Part shown: one piece after another, positions 41,685 to 48,269 of the stretch
How the letters are laid out: each line of letters opens with the position of its first letter
Position numbering within the stretch: position 1 is the stretch's first letter
DNA from: Mycolicibacterium peregrinum
GTDB lineage: Bacteria > Actinomycetota > Actinomycetes > Mycobacteriales > Mycobacteriaceae
Direction: 5' to 3'
NCBI RefSeq assembly: GCF_002102345.1
Contig: NZ_LQPP01000049.1
Coordinates: 62,001 to 126,000, forward strand
Length of the DNA: 64,000 nucleotides
Notes under the pieces: model-generated
Told to the model about the DNA's origin: nothing
The model's input: only the letters and a program-made list of their open reading frames with translations
Database searches by the model: none
Translations under genes and position numbers: made by a program

Positions 41685-42638
41685 CGGTCGTGCCGCCTCG
41701 TCGAGAAAACGCTGCTGTCCCTGATCACCGATCTGGACCAGGGCGATATCGGTGAAGCCGGCGTCGCGGTAGGGCGCCACGGCGGCGACAATCGCGTCCA
41801 GGTCCGGTCCGCACGGGATGGCCTCGGCCACGTCCTCGGGACGCACAAACCGGGTTGCCGCCGCGAATCCCGCGGGCGTCGGCAGGTCGGCGTTGACCGC
41901 CCAGCCACCGCCGAACCAGCGGAACTGGTCATGGGCCCGCTCCACCGCCGCGCCCCGGTCAGGATCCCAGCACACCGGAACCTGTCCGATCACACGTCCC
42001 TCGGGCAGCACGCCGGTGGCTTGCCGACGCTCCTGCCAGCCCTCGACGATCGCCCGGTCGGGGGCGACGTTGATGAGGTGATCGGCGGCCACGGCGAGCT
42101 TCTCGACCGCTTTCTCACCGGTCATCGAGACGGCGATGGTCACCGGCACTTCCGGCACGTCCCAGATGCGCGCGGAGTCCACCTCATAGAACTCGCCCCG
42201 AAAATCGATCAGGTCCCCGCTGAGGAGTTCTCGAATCAGCTTGATCGACTCGGCGAGCATGTCGAGGCGGCGGTCCACGGTGGGCCATCCCTGCCCCACC
42301 ACGTGTTCGTTGAGATTCTCCCCGCTGCCGAGACCGAGCGTGAACCGGCCGTCGGCCAGGATCTGCACGGTGGCAGCCTGCTGGGCGACTATCGCCGGGT
42401 GATATCTGATCGTCGGACAGGTCACATACGAATACAGCTGCACGCTATTCGTGGCGTGGGCCACCGCGCCCAGCACCGGCCAGGCATTGGGAGCGTGCCC
42501 CTGACTGGCCAGCCAGGGGCTGTAGTGGTCACTGCTGACTTCGAAGTCGAAGCCCGCCTCCTCGGCGGACACCGCGTAGTCGACCAGCTGTCGCGGGCCG
42601 CTCTGTTCGGTCATCAAGGTGTATCCGAATCTGGCCAT
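41652..42638 (-). CDS. LLM-class F420-dependent oxidoreductase
   Basis: A 328-residue luciferase-like flavin/F420 oxidoreductase of the F420-dependent glucose-6-phosphate dehydrogenase-like group. It opens MARFGYTLMTEQSGPRQLVDYAVSAEEAGFDF. SDHYSPW (about 35), GLGSGENLNEHVVG (about 102) and the C-terminal DAGFTDIALVQIGDQGQ (about 290) are typical. Its reductant would be F420H2 and the substrate is unknown. The ATG at 42638 lies only a few bases after a perfect SigF-type promoter, so it is likely part of the SigF regulon with a near-leaderless transcript. Confidence 0.92.
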   Translation of the reverse strand: MARFGYTLMTEQSGPRQLVDYAVSAEEAGFDFEVSSDHYSPWLASQGHAPNAWPVLGAVAHATNSVQLYSYVTCPTIRYHPAIVAQQAATVQILADGRFTLGLGSGENLNEHVVGQGWPTVDRRLDMLAESIKLIRELLSGDLIDFRGEFYEVDSARIWDVPEVPVTIAVSMTGEKAVEKLAVAADHLINVAPDRAIVEGWQERRQATGVLPEGRVIGQVPVCWDPDRGAAVERAHDQFRWFGGGWAVNADLPTPAGFAAATRFVRPEDVAEAIPCGPDLDAIVAAVAPYRDAGFTDIALVQIGDQGQQRFLDEAARPLLAALRAELD

Positions 42639-42648
42639 GCCGCACGAA

Positions 42649-42672
42649 TACCCGTGCAGAAGTTCATGAAAC
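42649..42672 (-). promoter_or_regulatory. SigF promoter of LLM oxidoreductase
   Basis: Minus strand GTTT (42672-42669), 15 bases, GGGTAT (42654-42649, core GGGTA). This is a perfect match to the SigF consensus. The start codon at 42638 is about 11 bases from the -10, so the mRNA is nearly leaderless. On the opposite strand, GGGTAT (42674-42679) sits ten bases before the ATG of the divergent gene, but without a -35. Confidence 0.7.
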
Positions 42673-42688
42673 TGGGTATGCGAAGCCG

Positions 42689-43033
42689 ATGACCGAATCA
42701 CAGACTGTGCAGACGCGGGACACCGGCAATCGCCGACTTCGGATCTCGACGACATGGGTGCTGGCCGTGTTGACGGTGCCGGCGGCCATCGCGGTGTTCC
42801 TGTACGGCATGGGCGCGGTGATGGGCATGGCCGGGTGCACCAGCGAGGCGTGCGCCAACAAGGGCCCGGGCGAATTCTGGTTCGGGATTCTGTTCTACGG
42901 CGCGCCGGTGGTGCCCGTGGTCACGATCGCCGTATCGATCTTCACTTCGCGACTGCGCCACGGCGTTCTGGTCCCCTTGATCGGATTGGCACTGCTGGCA
43001 ATCGATTTCGCGGTGCTGGCACTCACCTTCTGA
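42689..43033 (+). CDS. Small membrane protein, unknown function
   Basis: A 114-residue protein with three hydrophobic segments (about 22-46, 66-86 and 92-112). Between the first two lies a polar loop with two Cys (MAGCTSEACANKGPG), probably outside the membrane, where the Cys could form a disulfide. I do not recognise the family. It starts with ATG 42689, ten bases after a SigF-like -10 (GGGTAT at 42674), divergent from the LLM oxidoreductase. A bidirectional hairpin terminator follows. Confidence 0.8.
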   Translation: MTESQTVQTRDTGNRRLRISTTWVLAVLTVPAAIAVFLYGMGAVMGMAGCTSEACANKGPGEFWFGILFYGAPVVPVVTIAVSIFTSRLRHGVLVPLIGLALLAIDFAVLALTF

Positions 43034-43056
43034 GCTACACCGCATCGCAAGACGGG

Positions 43057-43081
43057 GACCCGGCCGCACGGCGGCCGGGTC
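43057..43081. terminator. Bidirectional hairpin between membrane protein and usfY copy 1
   Basis: A perfect 11-bp stem GACCCGGCCGC/GCGGCCGGGTC with a 3-base loop. It lies between the stop at 43033 and the stop of the convergent UsfY gene at 43096, serving both. Confidence 0.7.
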
Positions 43082-43095
43082 GCTCGTCGCAGGGC

Positions 43096-43404
43096 TCAGC
43101 TGCTGGGCCGCTGCCTCATGACGCCGGGATGATCGGTGTACCAGCGATCTTCGATGCGGCGCACACGCATGTGCTCGAGCGCCAACCACATCGATCCGAT
43201 GACGAATCCGGCGGCCGACAACGTGCCCACCATCAGTCCGACATCGGAATGGCCGGTGGCGAACGCCGCCAGAGTGCCGACGAACAGCACCAACCCCACG
43301 AGGATCAGTACCAGCGCGGGCATGATCACGTTGTCCTTCATCGACTCGCCGGCATGCGGCCGGGTTGTCCGGGCGTGGTCAACTGGATCTTTTGGGCCAT
43401 GCAT
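43096..43404 (-). CDS. usfY: UsfY family membrane protein, copy 1
   Basis: A 102-residue protein matching M. tuberculosis UsfY (Rv3288c, upstream of rsbW-sigF). The motif DPVDHARTTRPHAGESM (about 6-22) is followed by two membrane helices (about 27-48 and 55-78) and a basic tail ending RRIEDRWYTDHPGVMRQ. Function unknown; the family is tied to the SigF system by context. ATG 43404 follows GGAAGGAGC. A second 102-residue UsfY lies at 53843-54151. A weak SigF-like box pair lies at 43468-43493. Confidence 0.88.
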   Translation of the reverse strand: MHGPKDPVDHARTTRPHAGESMKDNVIMPALVLILVGLVLFVGTLAAFATGHSDVGLMVGTLSAAGFVIGSMWLALEHMRVRRIEDRWYTDHPGVMRQRPSS

Positions 43405-43543
43405 GGCTGCTCCTTCCGCCATTTTCTCGCCCCACCTGCCGTACATGGGCTGCCTTCCACGGTAGATCTCCCGGGCGCCTCTGGCGACAAAACCGGCATG
43501 ATCGCCTCATACCGCCGCGGAGTCCTTTGCGCTGCGCGAATGG

Positions 43544-43574
43544 CCCGGCCCCGACGGGTGGCGTCGGGGCCGGG
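43544..43574 (-). terminator. Hairpin terminator after Rho-N-like gene
   Basis: A 13-bp perfect stem CCCGGCCCCGACG/CGTCGGGGCCGGG with a 5-base loop, 21 bases beyond the stop at 43595 of the minus-strand three-gene unit. Confidence 0.7.
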
Positions 43575-43594
43575 TCATACCGCTGTGGGTCGGG

Positions 43595-43852
43595 TCAGTG
43601 ATTGCGGAGCATCCCGATCAGCTCGCGCTTGTTCTTGTCGGAATATCCTTTGATACCAAGCTCTTTGGCCCGCTTTCGCAGATGGTCGACCGTCCAGTCG
43701 TCATAGGAACCCGACTCGCCGCCGGAGCGTCCGACACTCGAACGTCCCCTGGCGGCAGCGGCGTTCGAGATTCGCGCCGCTTTCTCCTTCGAGTTGCCCT
43801 CGTCTCGCAGCTCCTCGTAGAGCTTCTCGTCCTTGATCGACGGATTCGGCAT
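43595..43852 (-). CDS. Small DUF7218/Rho-N-like protein
   Basis: An 85-residue hydrophilic protein: MPNPSIKDEKLYEELRDEG with a KEKAARISNAAAARG segment, a Ser/Gly linker, then a C-terminal SAP/Rho-N-like helix-extended-helix (WTVDHLRKRAKELGIKGYS and KRELIGMLRNH, about 54-84). Such a fold binds nucleic acid in other proteins, so DNA or RNA contact is an inference. ATG 43852 follows GGGAGGTG; a longer frame from 43894 is rejected. It is the last of three small genes on this strand. Confidence 0.85.
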   Translation of the reverse strand: MPNPSIKDEKLYEELRDEGNSKEKAARISNAAAARGRSSVGRSGGESGSYDDWTVDHLRKRAKELGIKGYSDKNKRELIGMLRNH

Positions 43853-43868
43853 CGTGCACCTCCCTTTC

Positions 43869-44024
43869 TCAATACCAGCTGCGCCGCCCGGCAACCGGCC
43901 GTCCGATGGCCCCGAGCAGCCAGAACACGCCGCCGATGACCAGCAGGATCACGCCGACCACCCAGAGCAGGTAGATGTTGAAGATCAGGCCGAGGATGAG
44001 CAGAATTGCTCCGAGCAGAATCAT
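43869..44024 (-). CDS. DUF6131-like 51-residue membrane protein
   Basis: A tiny hydrophobic protein: MILLGAILLILGLIFNIYLL, a second helix WVVGVILLVIGGVFWLLG, and the basic tail RPVAGRRSWY. Two membrane helices form a hairpin with both ends probably cytoplasmic. ATG 44024 follows GAGGTC. It is seven bases downstream of the preceding small membrane gene and is followed by the Rho-N-like gene, so all three probably sit on the SigF-driven transcript from 44277-44301. Resembles actinobacterial DUF6131; function unknown. Confidence 0.8.
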   Translation of the reverse strand: MILLGAILLILGLIFNIYLLWVVGVILLVIGGVFWLLGAIGRPVAGRRSWY

Positions 44025-44031
44025 GGCGACC

Positions 44032-44265
44032 TCAATTCACGGCGGCGATGGGGGCCATCGCGCTGGGTTGCGGCAAACGGCATTCGTCCACCTTCGGATT
44101 GACGCCCGCGTAGTTGAGCGGACCGGCGATGACCGTGAGCGCTATCGCACCCGCAGTCGCGCAGTTCGTTGATCCACCATGGAAATAATCGCGCTGCCAG
44201 GCTGCCACCACCCCGATGATCAGCCAGATGAGCACGAGTGTTCCAAACAATCCACCAAGTCTCAT
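44032..44265 (-). CDS. Small membrane protein, unknown function
   Basis: A 77-residue protein with one N-terminal membrane helix (RLGGLFGTLVLIWLIIGVVAA), then an extracytoplasmic part with Cys residues (STNCATAG, DECRLPQ) and GPLNYAGVNPKV. The pattern recurs in mycobacterial small membrane proteins as I remember them. Function unknown. The ATG at 44265 is about 11 bases from a perfect SigF -10, implying a near-leaderless SigF-dependent transcript covering this gene and the two downstream small genes. Confidence 0.8.
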   Translation of the reverse strand: MRLGGLFGTLVLIWLIIGVVAAWQRDYFHGGSTNCATAGAIALTVIAGPLNYAGVNPKVDECRLPQPSAMAPIAAVN

Positions 44266-44276
44266 GACATGCGAAG

Positions 44277-44301
44277 TACCCCACTGACGCGCGGGTCAAA
44301 C
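44277..44301 (-). promoter_or_regulatory. SigF promoter of small membrane-protein unit
   Basis: Minus strand GTTT (44301-44298), 16 bases, GGGTA (44281-44277). It matches the SigF consensus exactly and ends 11 bases before the start codon at 44265. Confidence 0.7.
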
Positions 44302-44331
44302 TCGGGGCAAACCGGTAGATCACGCCCATTG

Positions 44332-44352
44332 GTAAGCGTATACTTACGGTTC
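44332..44352 (+). promoter_or_regulatory. arsR-type promoter with operator over the -10
   Basis: TATACT (44339-44344) is a strong -10 hexamer. It lies within an inverted repeat GTAAG-N6-CTTAC (44332-44347). The GTG start of the ArsR gene is at 44353, nine bases after the -10, so the transcript would begin at about the start codon (leaderless). A regulator bound to the repeat would block the promoter, as expected for ArsR autoregulation. Confidence 0.6.
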
Positions 44353-44673
44353 GTGACGACTTACCCAATGGCAGATCCGTGGGCCGCCCTGGCCGATGGC
44401 ACCCGGCGGGCCATCGTCAGGCGGTTGGCTTCGGGGCCGATGGCGGTGGGCGAGTTGGCCCGCGGCCTCCCGGTCAGCCGGCCGGCGGTCTCACAACATC
44501 TGAAGGTTCTGAAATGCGCTGGGCTGGTGACCGATCGAGCCGTCGGAACCCGGCGTCTCTACCACGTCAATCCCGAGGGTGTCGCGGCCTTACGCGCCGA
44601 GTTGGACACCTTCTGGGGACAGGCGCTGGACGCCTACCGGGATATCGTCGCGCAGGAGGGAGAGTCGAAGTGA
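44353..44673 (+). CDS. ArsR family winged-helix repressor
   Basis: A 106-residue ArsR-type regulator of the kind paired with SRPBCC proteins. It lacks an obvious metal-binding Cys set. DPWAALADGTRRAIVRRLASGPMAVGELARGL is followed by the recognition helix region VSRPAVSQHLKVLKCAGLV (about 41-59) and the wing GTRRLYHVNPEG. The start is GTG 44353, probably leaderless; ATG 44368 is an internal alternative. The next two genes overlap by four bases each, so the three form an autoregulated operon. Confidence 0.9.
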   Translation: MTTYPMADPWAALADGTRRAIVRRLASGPMAVGELARGLPVSRPAVSQHLKVLKCAGLVTDRAVGTRRLYHVNPEGVAALRAELDTFWGQALDAYRDIVAQEGESK

Positions 44674-45158
44674 CACCCGCAGAGGTCGAGCCGATCCGCA
44701 AGAGTGTCGTCGTCGGCGCAGCAGTGGAACGGGCGTTCGCACTGTTCGTCGATCGGTTCGATGCGATCAAGCCCCGCGAACACAATCTGCTCTCGGTTCC
44801 GATCGCGCAGACCGTCTTCGAACCCCGGGTCGGCGGCAAGATCTACGACGTAGGGACCGACGGCAGCCGATGTGAGTGGGCGCGGGTCCTGGTCTACGAG
44901 CCGCCCACCCGCGTCGTCTTCTCCTGGGACATCGGACCGACGTGGCGCCTCGAATCCGACCCGGATCGGACGAGCGAGGTGGAAGTCCGGTTCATCGCCG
45001 AAGGCGACGATCGCACCCGGGTCGAGTTGGAGCACCGACATCTCGAGCGCCACGGCGACGACTGGCAGGCGGTGGCCGGTGGGGTCGGGGGCGACGCCGG
45101 ATGGCCGCTGTACCTGGGGCGCTTTCTGGACCTGGTCACCCGGGAGGGATCACGATGA
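44670..45158 (+). CDS. SRPBCC/AHSA1-like protein
   Basis: A 162-residue START-like (SRPBCC) protein. IRKSVVVGAAVERAFALFVDRF (about 8-29) is the first strand and helix, FEPRVGGKIYDVGTDG (about 50) and ARVLVYEPPTRVVFSWDIG (about 71) the middle strands, and RVELEHRHLERHG the C-terminal strand, preceding the long helix GWPLYLGRFLDLV. The cavity would bind a small hydrophobic ligand. GTG 44670 overlaps the arsR stop (GTGA). ArsR-SRPBCC pairs are a common actinobacterial unit without a known substrate. Confidence 0.9.
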   Translation: MTPAEVEPIRKSVVVGAAVERAFALFVDRFDAIKPREHNLLSVPIAQTVFEPRVGGKIYDVGTDGSRCEWARVLVYEPPTRVVFSWDIGPTWRLESDPDRTSEVEVRFIAEGDDRTRVELEHRHLERHGDDWQAVAGGVGGDAGWPLYLGRFLDLVTREGSR

Positions 45159-45781
45159 GCACCCACGAACCGTCTCTCATGGACCTGGCTTGCGCCGAGC
45201 GAACCGACCTTGCCGAATTCCTGGCCACCCTGACGCCCGAACAATGGCGCACCGAGTCATTGTGCGCCGGGTGGACCGTGAAAGACGTTGTCGCACACAT
45301 CATCAGCTATGAAGAGCTCAACCTCGCCGGGCTGCTCAAACGCTTCGCAAAGGGACGCATCGTGCATGCCAACGAGGTCGGAGTCGCCGAGTACGCGGCA
45401 ATGCCCACCGACGAACTGCTCGCGTTTCTCAACCGACATCTGCGACCGCAGGGCCTCACCGCCGGATTCGGTGGCATGATCGGGCTGGTCGACGGCACCG
45501 TCCATCACCAGGACATCCGCCGCGCCCTAGGCCGCCCCAGAGTCGTTCCCACGCAACGGTTGCAACGAATCCTGCCTCTGGTGCCGGGTAACCCACGTCT
45601 CGGGGCGGGACGGCGGATCAGAGGACTCCGGTTGCGGGCCGACGACATCGAATGGGAACACGGCGACGGCCCGCAAGTCACCGGCCCCGGGGAGGCACTA
45701 CTGCTGGCCATGACCGGCCGCCGACAAGCCGCCGAAGAACTCACGGGCCCCGGCGCGGTTACCCTGCTCAGCCGGCTCTGA
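45155..45781 (+). CDS. Mycothiol-dependent maleylpyruvate isomerase-like protein
   Basis: A 208-residue DinB-like four-helix protein of the maleylpyruvate isomerase N-terminal/TIGR03083 group. ERTDLAEFLATLTPEQW and the metal-site segment LCAGWTVKDVVAHIISYEEL (about 36-55; His in VVAHI) are typical, with DGTVHHQDIRRALG (about 113) giving further His ligands. Relatives use mycothiol in detoxification or ring cleavage, and the substrate is unknown. Its ATG overlaps the SRPBCC stop (ATGA). It ends the ArsR-led operon, which looks like a small ligand-responsive detoxification unit. Confidence 0.85.
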   Translation: MSTHEPSLMDLACAERTDLAEFLATLTPEQWRTESLCAGWTVKDVVAHIISYEELNLAGLLKRFAKGRIVHANEVGVAEYAAMPTDELLAFLNRHLRPQGLTAGFGGMIGLVDGTVHHQDIRRALGRPRVVPTQRLQRILPLVPGNPRLGAGRRIRGLRLRADDIEWEHGDGPQVTGPGEALLLAMTGRRQAAEELTGPGAVTLLSRL

Positions 45782-45807
45782 CGGGCAGCGGCTGTAAACG
45801 GCCTCCA

Positions 45808-45862
45808 TTGTTCCCACGCACGATGGCGCGTAGAGTCCAATGCAGGTTGAGTTCACAGCCGC
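45808..45862 (+). promoter_or_regulatory. STAS gene promoter and conserved 33-nt block, copy 2
   Basis: TTGTTC (45808-45813), a 17-base spacer, TAGAGT (45831-45836). Bases 45830-45862 match 39215-39247 at 30 of 33 positions, while the rest of the leader (about 110 bases to ATG 45975) is unrelated. The shared part covers the -10 and the first 25 or so transcribed bases. Confidence 0.65.
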
Positions 45863-45974
45863 CCCGGAATCGTCATCGGGTGCAGGGTAGTGACACTCCC
45901 TGTATCCAGGGGTTTTGAGCCCACAGAGCCTGAAGAGTGACGTGACCGCAGTAATTGCTACTGAGGGAGTCACG

Positions 45975-46403
45975 ATGTCCACCATCAAAACCATGAAGCC
46001 GGCGAAACCGTCTTCCACCGACCAGAGTCGCGCACAATTCTGTGCCCAATGGCTGTGGCCGGCCACTTCGGTGATCAGCGTCCAAGGCGAGTTGGACGCG
46101 TCCAACGCCACCGAGCTGACCGAATGCGGAATCCGGAACAGCAGGGCGCGCGGACAGCTGGTCTTGGACCTGAGCGAAGTCGAGTTCTTCGGCGCAGGCT
46201 GTTTTGCCTGCCTACACACCCTCAACGTGCGGTGTGCCTGTGAGGGCATCGACTGGGTGCTGATTCCCAGCCCCGCCGTTGCCCGGGTGCTCGGAATCTG
46301 CGATCCCGCCCGCGCATTGCCGGTCTCCAACGAGCTTCCGGCCGCCCTGTCGATGCTGCGCGATCAGCCGCGGCAGCTGCAGTTGGTGAACGTGCATCAC
46401 TGA
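45975..46403 (+). CDS. Cysteine-rich STAS-domain anti-anti-sigma factor
   Basis: A 142-residue STAS protein paralogous to the one at 39346. VISVQGELDASNATELTECG (about 33-52) and LVLDLSEVEFFGAGCFACLHTL (about 62-83) define the domain. The phospho-acceptor loop reads GAGC with no Ser or Thr. Seven Cys are present (23, 51, 76, 79, 87, 89, 109), four grouped as C-x2-C and C-x-C. M. tuberculosis RsfA is reported to act in a redox-dependent way, so redox or metal control is a reasonable inference. ATG 45975 follows GAGGGAG. Convergent with an RsbW-like gene, overlapping by seven bases. Confidence 0.88.
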   Translation: MSTIKTMKPAKPSSTDQSRAQFCAQWLWPATSVISVQGELDASNATELTECGIRNSRARGQLVLDLSEVEFFGAGCFACLHTLNVRCACEGIDWVLIPSPAVARVLGICDPARALPVSNELPAALSMLRDQPRQLQLVNVHH

Positions 46404-46912
46404 CGTCGCGCCGAGGCCCCATGCCGCCGGATGGTCAGCGAGATGCCCAGCGTCGGCCTGGGGCTGCCGGTGCGCTCGAAATCGGCGTCGTCGACGAAGG
46501 TCTCCACGCGATCGGTGAGCGCCTCCAATACCCGTCGGCTGAACCCGCCCAAGACGGCACTGCCAGGGACGCTTTCGACCCCGTCACAGTCCGTCGACAC
46601 GCGGACGATCAGTTCGTGTAGGCGGGGATCTTGCACCAGCTCCAGGTAAGCCCCTGGTGGGGCCATGTCGATCAGCACCGTGCACGCTTCATCAACCGCC
46701 AACGCCAGATCATCCGCCGTATCGCGGCCGAGGTCTTCATGGTCGGCCAGACAGCACGTGATCGCTCTCACCACGGCCAGCGCCTCAACTCTGGCAGGCA
46801 CGCGCAATTCCACGGCCCGCGGTCCGTACGTGTGGCCGGATCCCCGGTGGGGTATTCGCCGACCGTGCAACACAGTGAGCCGGGGCCCCGGTATCGAGTC
46901 AGACGATGACAT
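46397..46912 (-). CDS. RsbW-like anti-sigma factor, second copy
   Basis: A 171-residue GHKL-type protein similar to RsbW over its last 130 residues: RAVELRVPARVEALAVVRAITCCL (about 31-55), DDLALAVDEACTVLIDM (about 67) and GGFSRRVLEALTDRVETFVDD (about 124). An extra basic N-terminal arm of about 30 residues precedes it. No sigma factor gene is beside it, so it may titrate SigF or a remote sigma factor. ATG 46912 lies 11 bases beyond a consensus SigF promoter, so SigF would drive its own extra inhibitor. Convergent with the Cys-rich STAS gene. Confidence 0.85.
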   Translation of the reverse strand: MSSSDSIPGPRLTVLHGRRIPHRGSGHTYGPRAVELRVPARVEALAVVRAITCCLADHEDLGRDTADDLALAVDEACTVLIDMAPPGAYLELVQDPRLHELIVRVSTDCDGVESVPGSAVLGGFSRRVLEALTDRVETFVDDADFERTGSPRPTLGISLTIRRHGASARRQ

Positions 46913-46922
46913 ACATGTCGCG

Positions 46923-46948
46923 TACCCACAGCGGTGCGGTCGCAAAAC
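46923..46948 (-). promoter_or_regulatory. SigF promoter of anti-sigma paralog
   Basis: Minus strand GTTT (46948-46945), 17 bases, GGGTA (46927-46923). Consensus match, 11 bases before the start codon at 46912; it predicts negative feedback of SigF through the RsbW-like protein. Confidence 0.65.
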
Positions 46949-46964
46949 GAAATCGCGGTGCGCG

Positions 46965-47984
46965 ATGAGGTTGCGTCGCAGCGCCGTCGGTGGTCCGGGG
47001 CTTCGCCGGGTACGCCGCGGACGTGGATTCGGTTACCGCGACGAAGGTGGTGCTGCCGTCACCGATGCGGCAACCCTGAAGCGCATCGAGGACCTGGTCA
47101 TTCCGCCCGCGTGGAAGAAAGTCTGGATATGTCCCCATCCCAACGGGCACATCCAGGCCGTCGGAACCGACGTCGCGGGACGCCGCCAGTACCTCTATCA
47201 CTCCCAATGGCAGCAGGAGCGCAGCGAGGAGAAGTTCGACCGCGTGCTGGAGTTGTCGGCCGGGCTGACCGACTGGCGCGCCGGCATCGCGGGTGATCTG
47301 CGCTGGCGCGGGCTGACCCGCGATCGCGTCCTGGCACTCGGCCTTCGCTTACTGGACCTCGGATACTTCCGGGCCGGTGGGGACCACTATGCCGAGGAGA
47401 ACAATTCGTTCGGCATCGCCACGCTGCTGCGCGAACACATCACGCTGCAGGCGGATGCGGTCGGATTCGACTATCCGGCCAAGAGCGGCGTGCGTCGCAC
47501 ACTGGTGGTGGAAGATCCAGCGGTGGTACGTGCGGTCCGGTCGCTGCACCGGGCCCGGGGCAATGGCGATCGCCTACTCGCATACCGCAACTCGCCGGAA
47601 TGGACCGAGGTCCACGCCGAGGACCTCAATGTGCGCTTCAAAGAGATGGTCGGCGACGAGTACACCGTGAAGGATCTGCGGACGTGGCACGGCACAGTGC
47701 TGGCCGCCGAGGCGTTCGTCGACGCGGATCCGCCGGTCGACGACAAGGTGATCAAACGCGTCGAAGCCGCGGTGATGCGCGAGGTCTCCGAGGCTCTCGG
47801 CAACACCCCGGCGGTCGCCCGTAGCGCCTACGTCGATCCTCGGGTGGTCGACGCCTACCGGGACGGATTGACCATCGGTGCCGGTGTGCGTCGCGCTACC
47901 CGCACCCGGAACAGCGACCGACGCCAGGAGATCCTGGATCGCAGCACAGCCCGGCTGATCCGAAAGGTGGGCCGCCGGCCATGA
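46965..47984 (+). CDS. DNA topoisomerase IB
   Basis: A 339-residue eukaryotic-type (poxvirus-like) topoisomerase that relaxes supercoils through a 3'-phosphotyrosine. The N-terminal domain opens with RVRRGRGFGYRDEGG and IPPAWKKVWICPHPNGHIQA (about 47-66). The catalytic residues are in YTVKDLRTWHGTVLAA (about 233-248: Lys, Arg and His) and the nucleophilic Tyr in ARSAYVDPRVVDAY (about 283). ATG 46965 is assigned without a strong ribosome site. It is divergent from the anti-sigma paralog and followed by a SigF promoter for the next operon. Confidence 0.92.
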   Translation: MRLRRSAVGGPGLRRVRRGRGFGYRDEGGAAVTDAATLKRIEDLVIPPAWKKVWICPHPNGHIQAVGTDVAGRRQYLYHSQWQQERSEEKFDRVLELSAGLTDWRAGIAGDLRWRGLTRDRVLALGLRLLDLGYFRAGGDHYAEENNSFGIATLLREHITLQADAVGFDYPAKSGVRRTLVVEDPAVVRAVRSLHRARGNGDRLLAYRNSPEWTEVHAEDLNVRFKEMVGDEYTVKDLRTWHGTVLAAEAFVDADPPVDDKVIKRVEAAVMREVSEALGNTPAVARSAYVDPRVVDAYRDGLTIGAGVRRATRTRNSDRRQEILDRSTARLIRKVGRRP

Positions 47985-47998
47985 CGGACACCCGACGC

Positions 47999-48023
47999 GT
48001 TTGATCAAATGGCCACGGGGTAT
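47999..48023 (+). promoter_or_regulatory. SigF promoter of NRAMP/PRC-barrel operon
   Basis: GTTT (47999-48002), 15 bases, GGGTAT (48018-48023), an exact consensus. The first start codon (ATG 48033) is nine bases beyond the -10, giving a nearly leaderless transcript. Confidence 0.72.
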
Positions 48024-48032
48024 GCGGGCCGC

Positions 48033-48257
48033 ATGACCCGCGAAGACGTACCCGACGAGGTGCCGGTTGCCGATGCACTCGAGCAGCAACGCGATCAGAC
48101 AGATGCGGTGCCCGACGCCGAAGCCCCGGTATCCGATGTGGACAGCCCGCCGCTGGAGGCGACAGAACCCGACTGGCAGGAACAACGTGAGGTGGTCGCC
48201 GACGACGCGGGCCGCGACGAGTTCGACCGCGAAGACGACGAGACGCTGCCCGGCTGA
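48033..48257 (+). CDS. Small acidic hypothetical protein
   Basis: A 74-residue, strongly acidic protein with many Asp, Glu, Pro and Val: REDVPDEVPVADALEQQRD, then SDVDSPPLEATEPDWQEQ and REVVADDAGRDEFDREDDE. It is likely disordered, with no membrane segment and only weak helix. Similar acidic leaders occur in actinobacterial stress proteins, but I do not recognise a family. It is first behind a perfect SigF promoter and 12 bases before the next gene, so it heads the NRAMP operon. Confidence 0.7.
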   Translation: MTREDVPDEVPVADALEQQRDQTDAVPDAEAPVSDVDSPPLEATEPDWQEQREVVADDAGRDEFDREDDETLPG

Positions 48258-48269
48258 GGGCAGGGCGTC

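Noticed and set aside
42674..42679. GGGTAT as a SigF promoter of the plus-strand gene at 42689
   Set aside because: The -10 is perfect but no GTTT lies 15-17 bases upstream, so it was not listed as a promoter feature.
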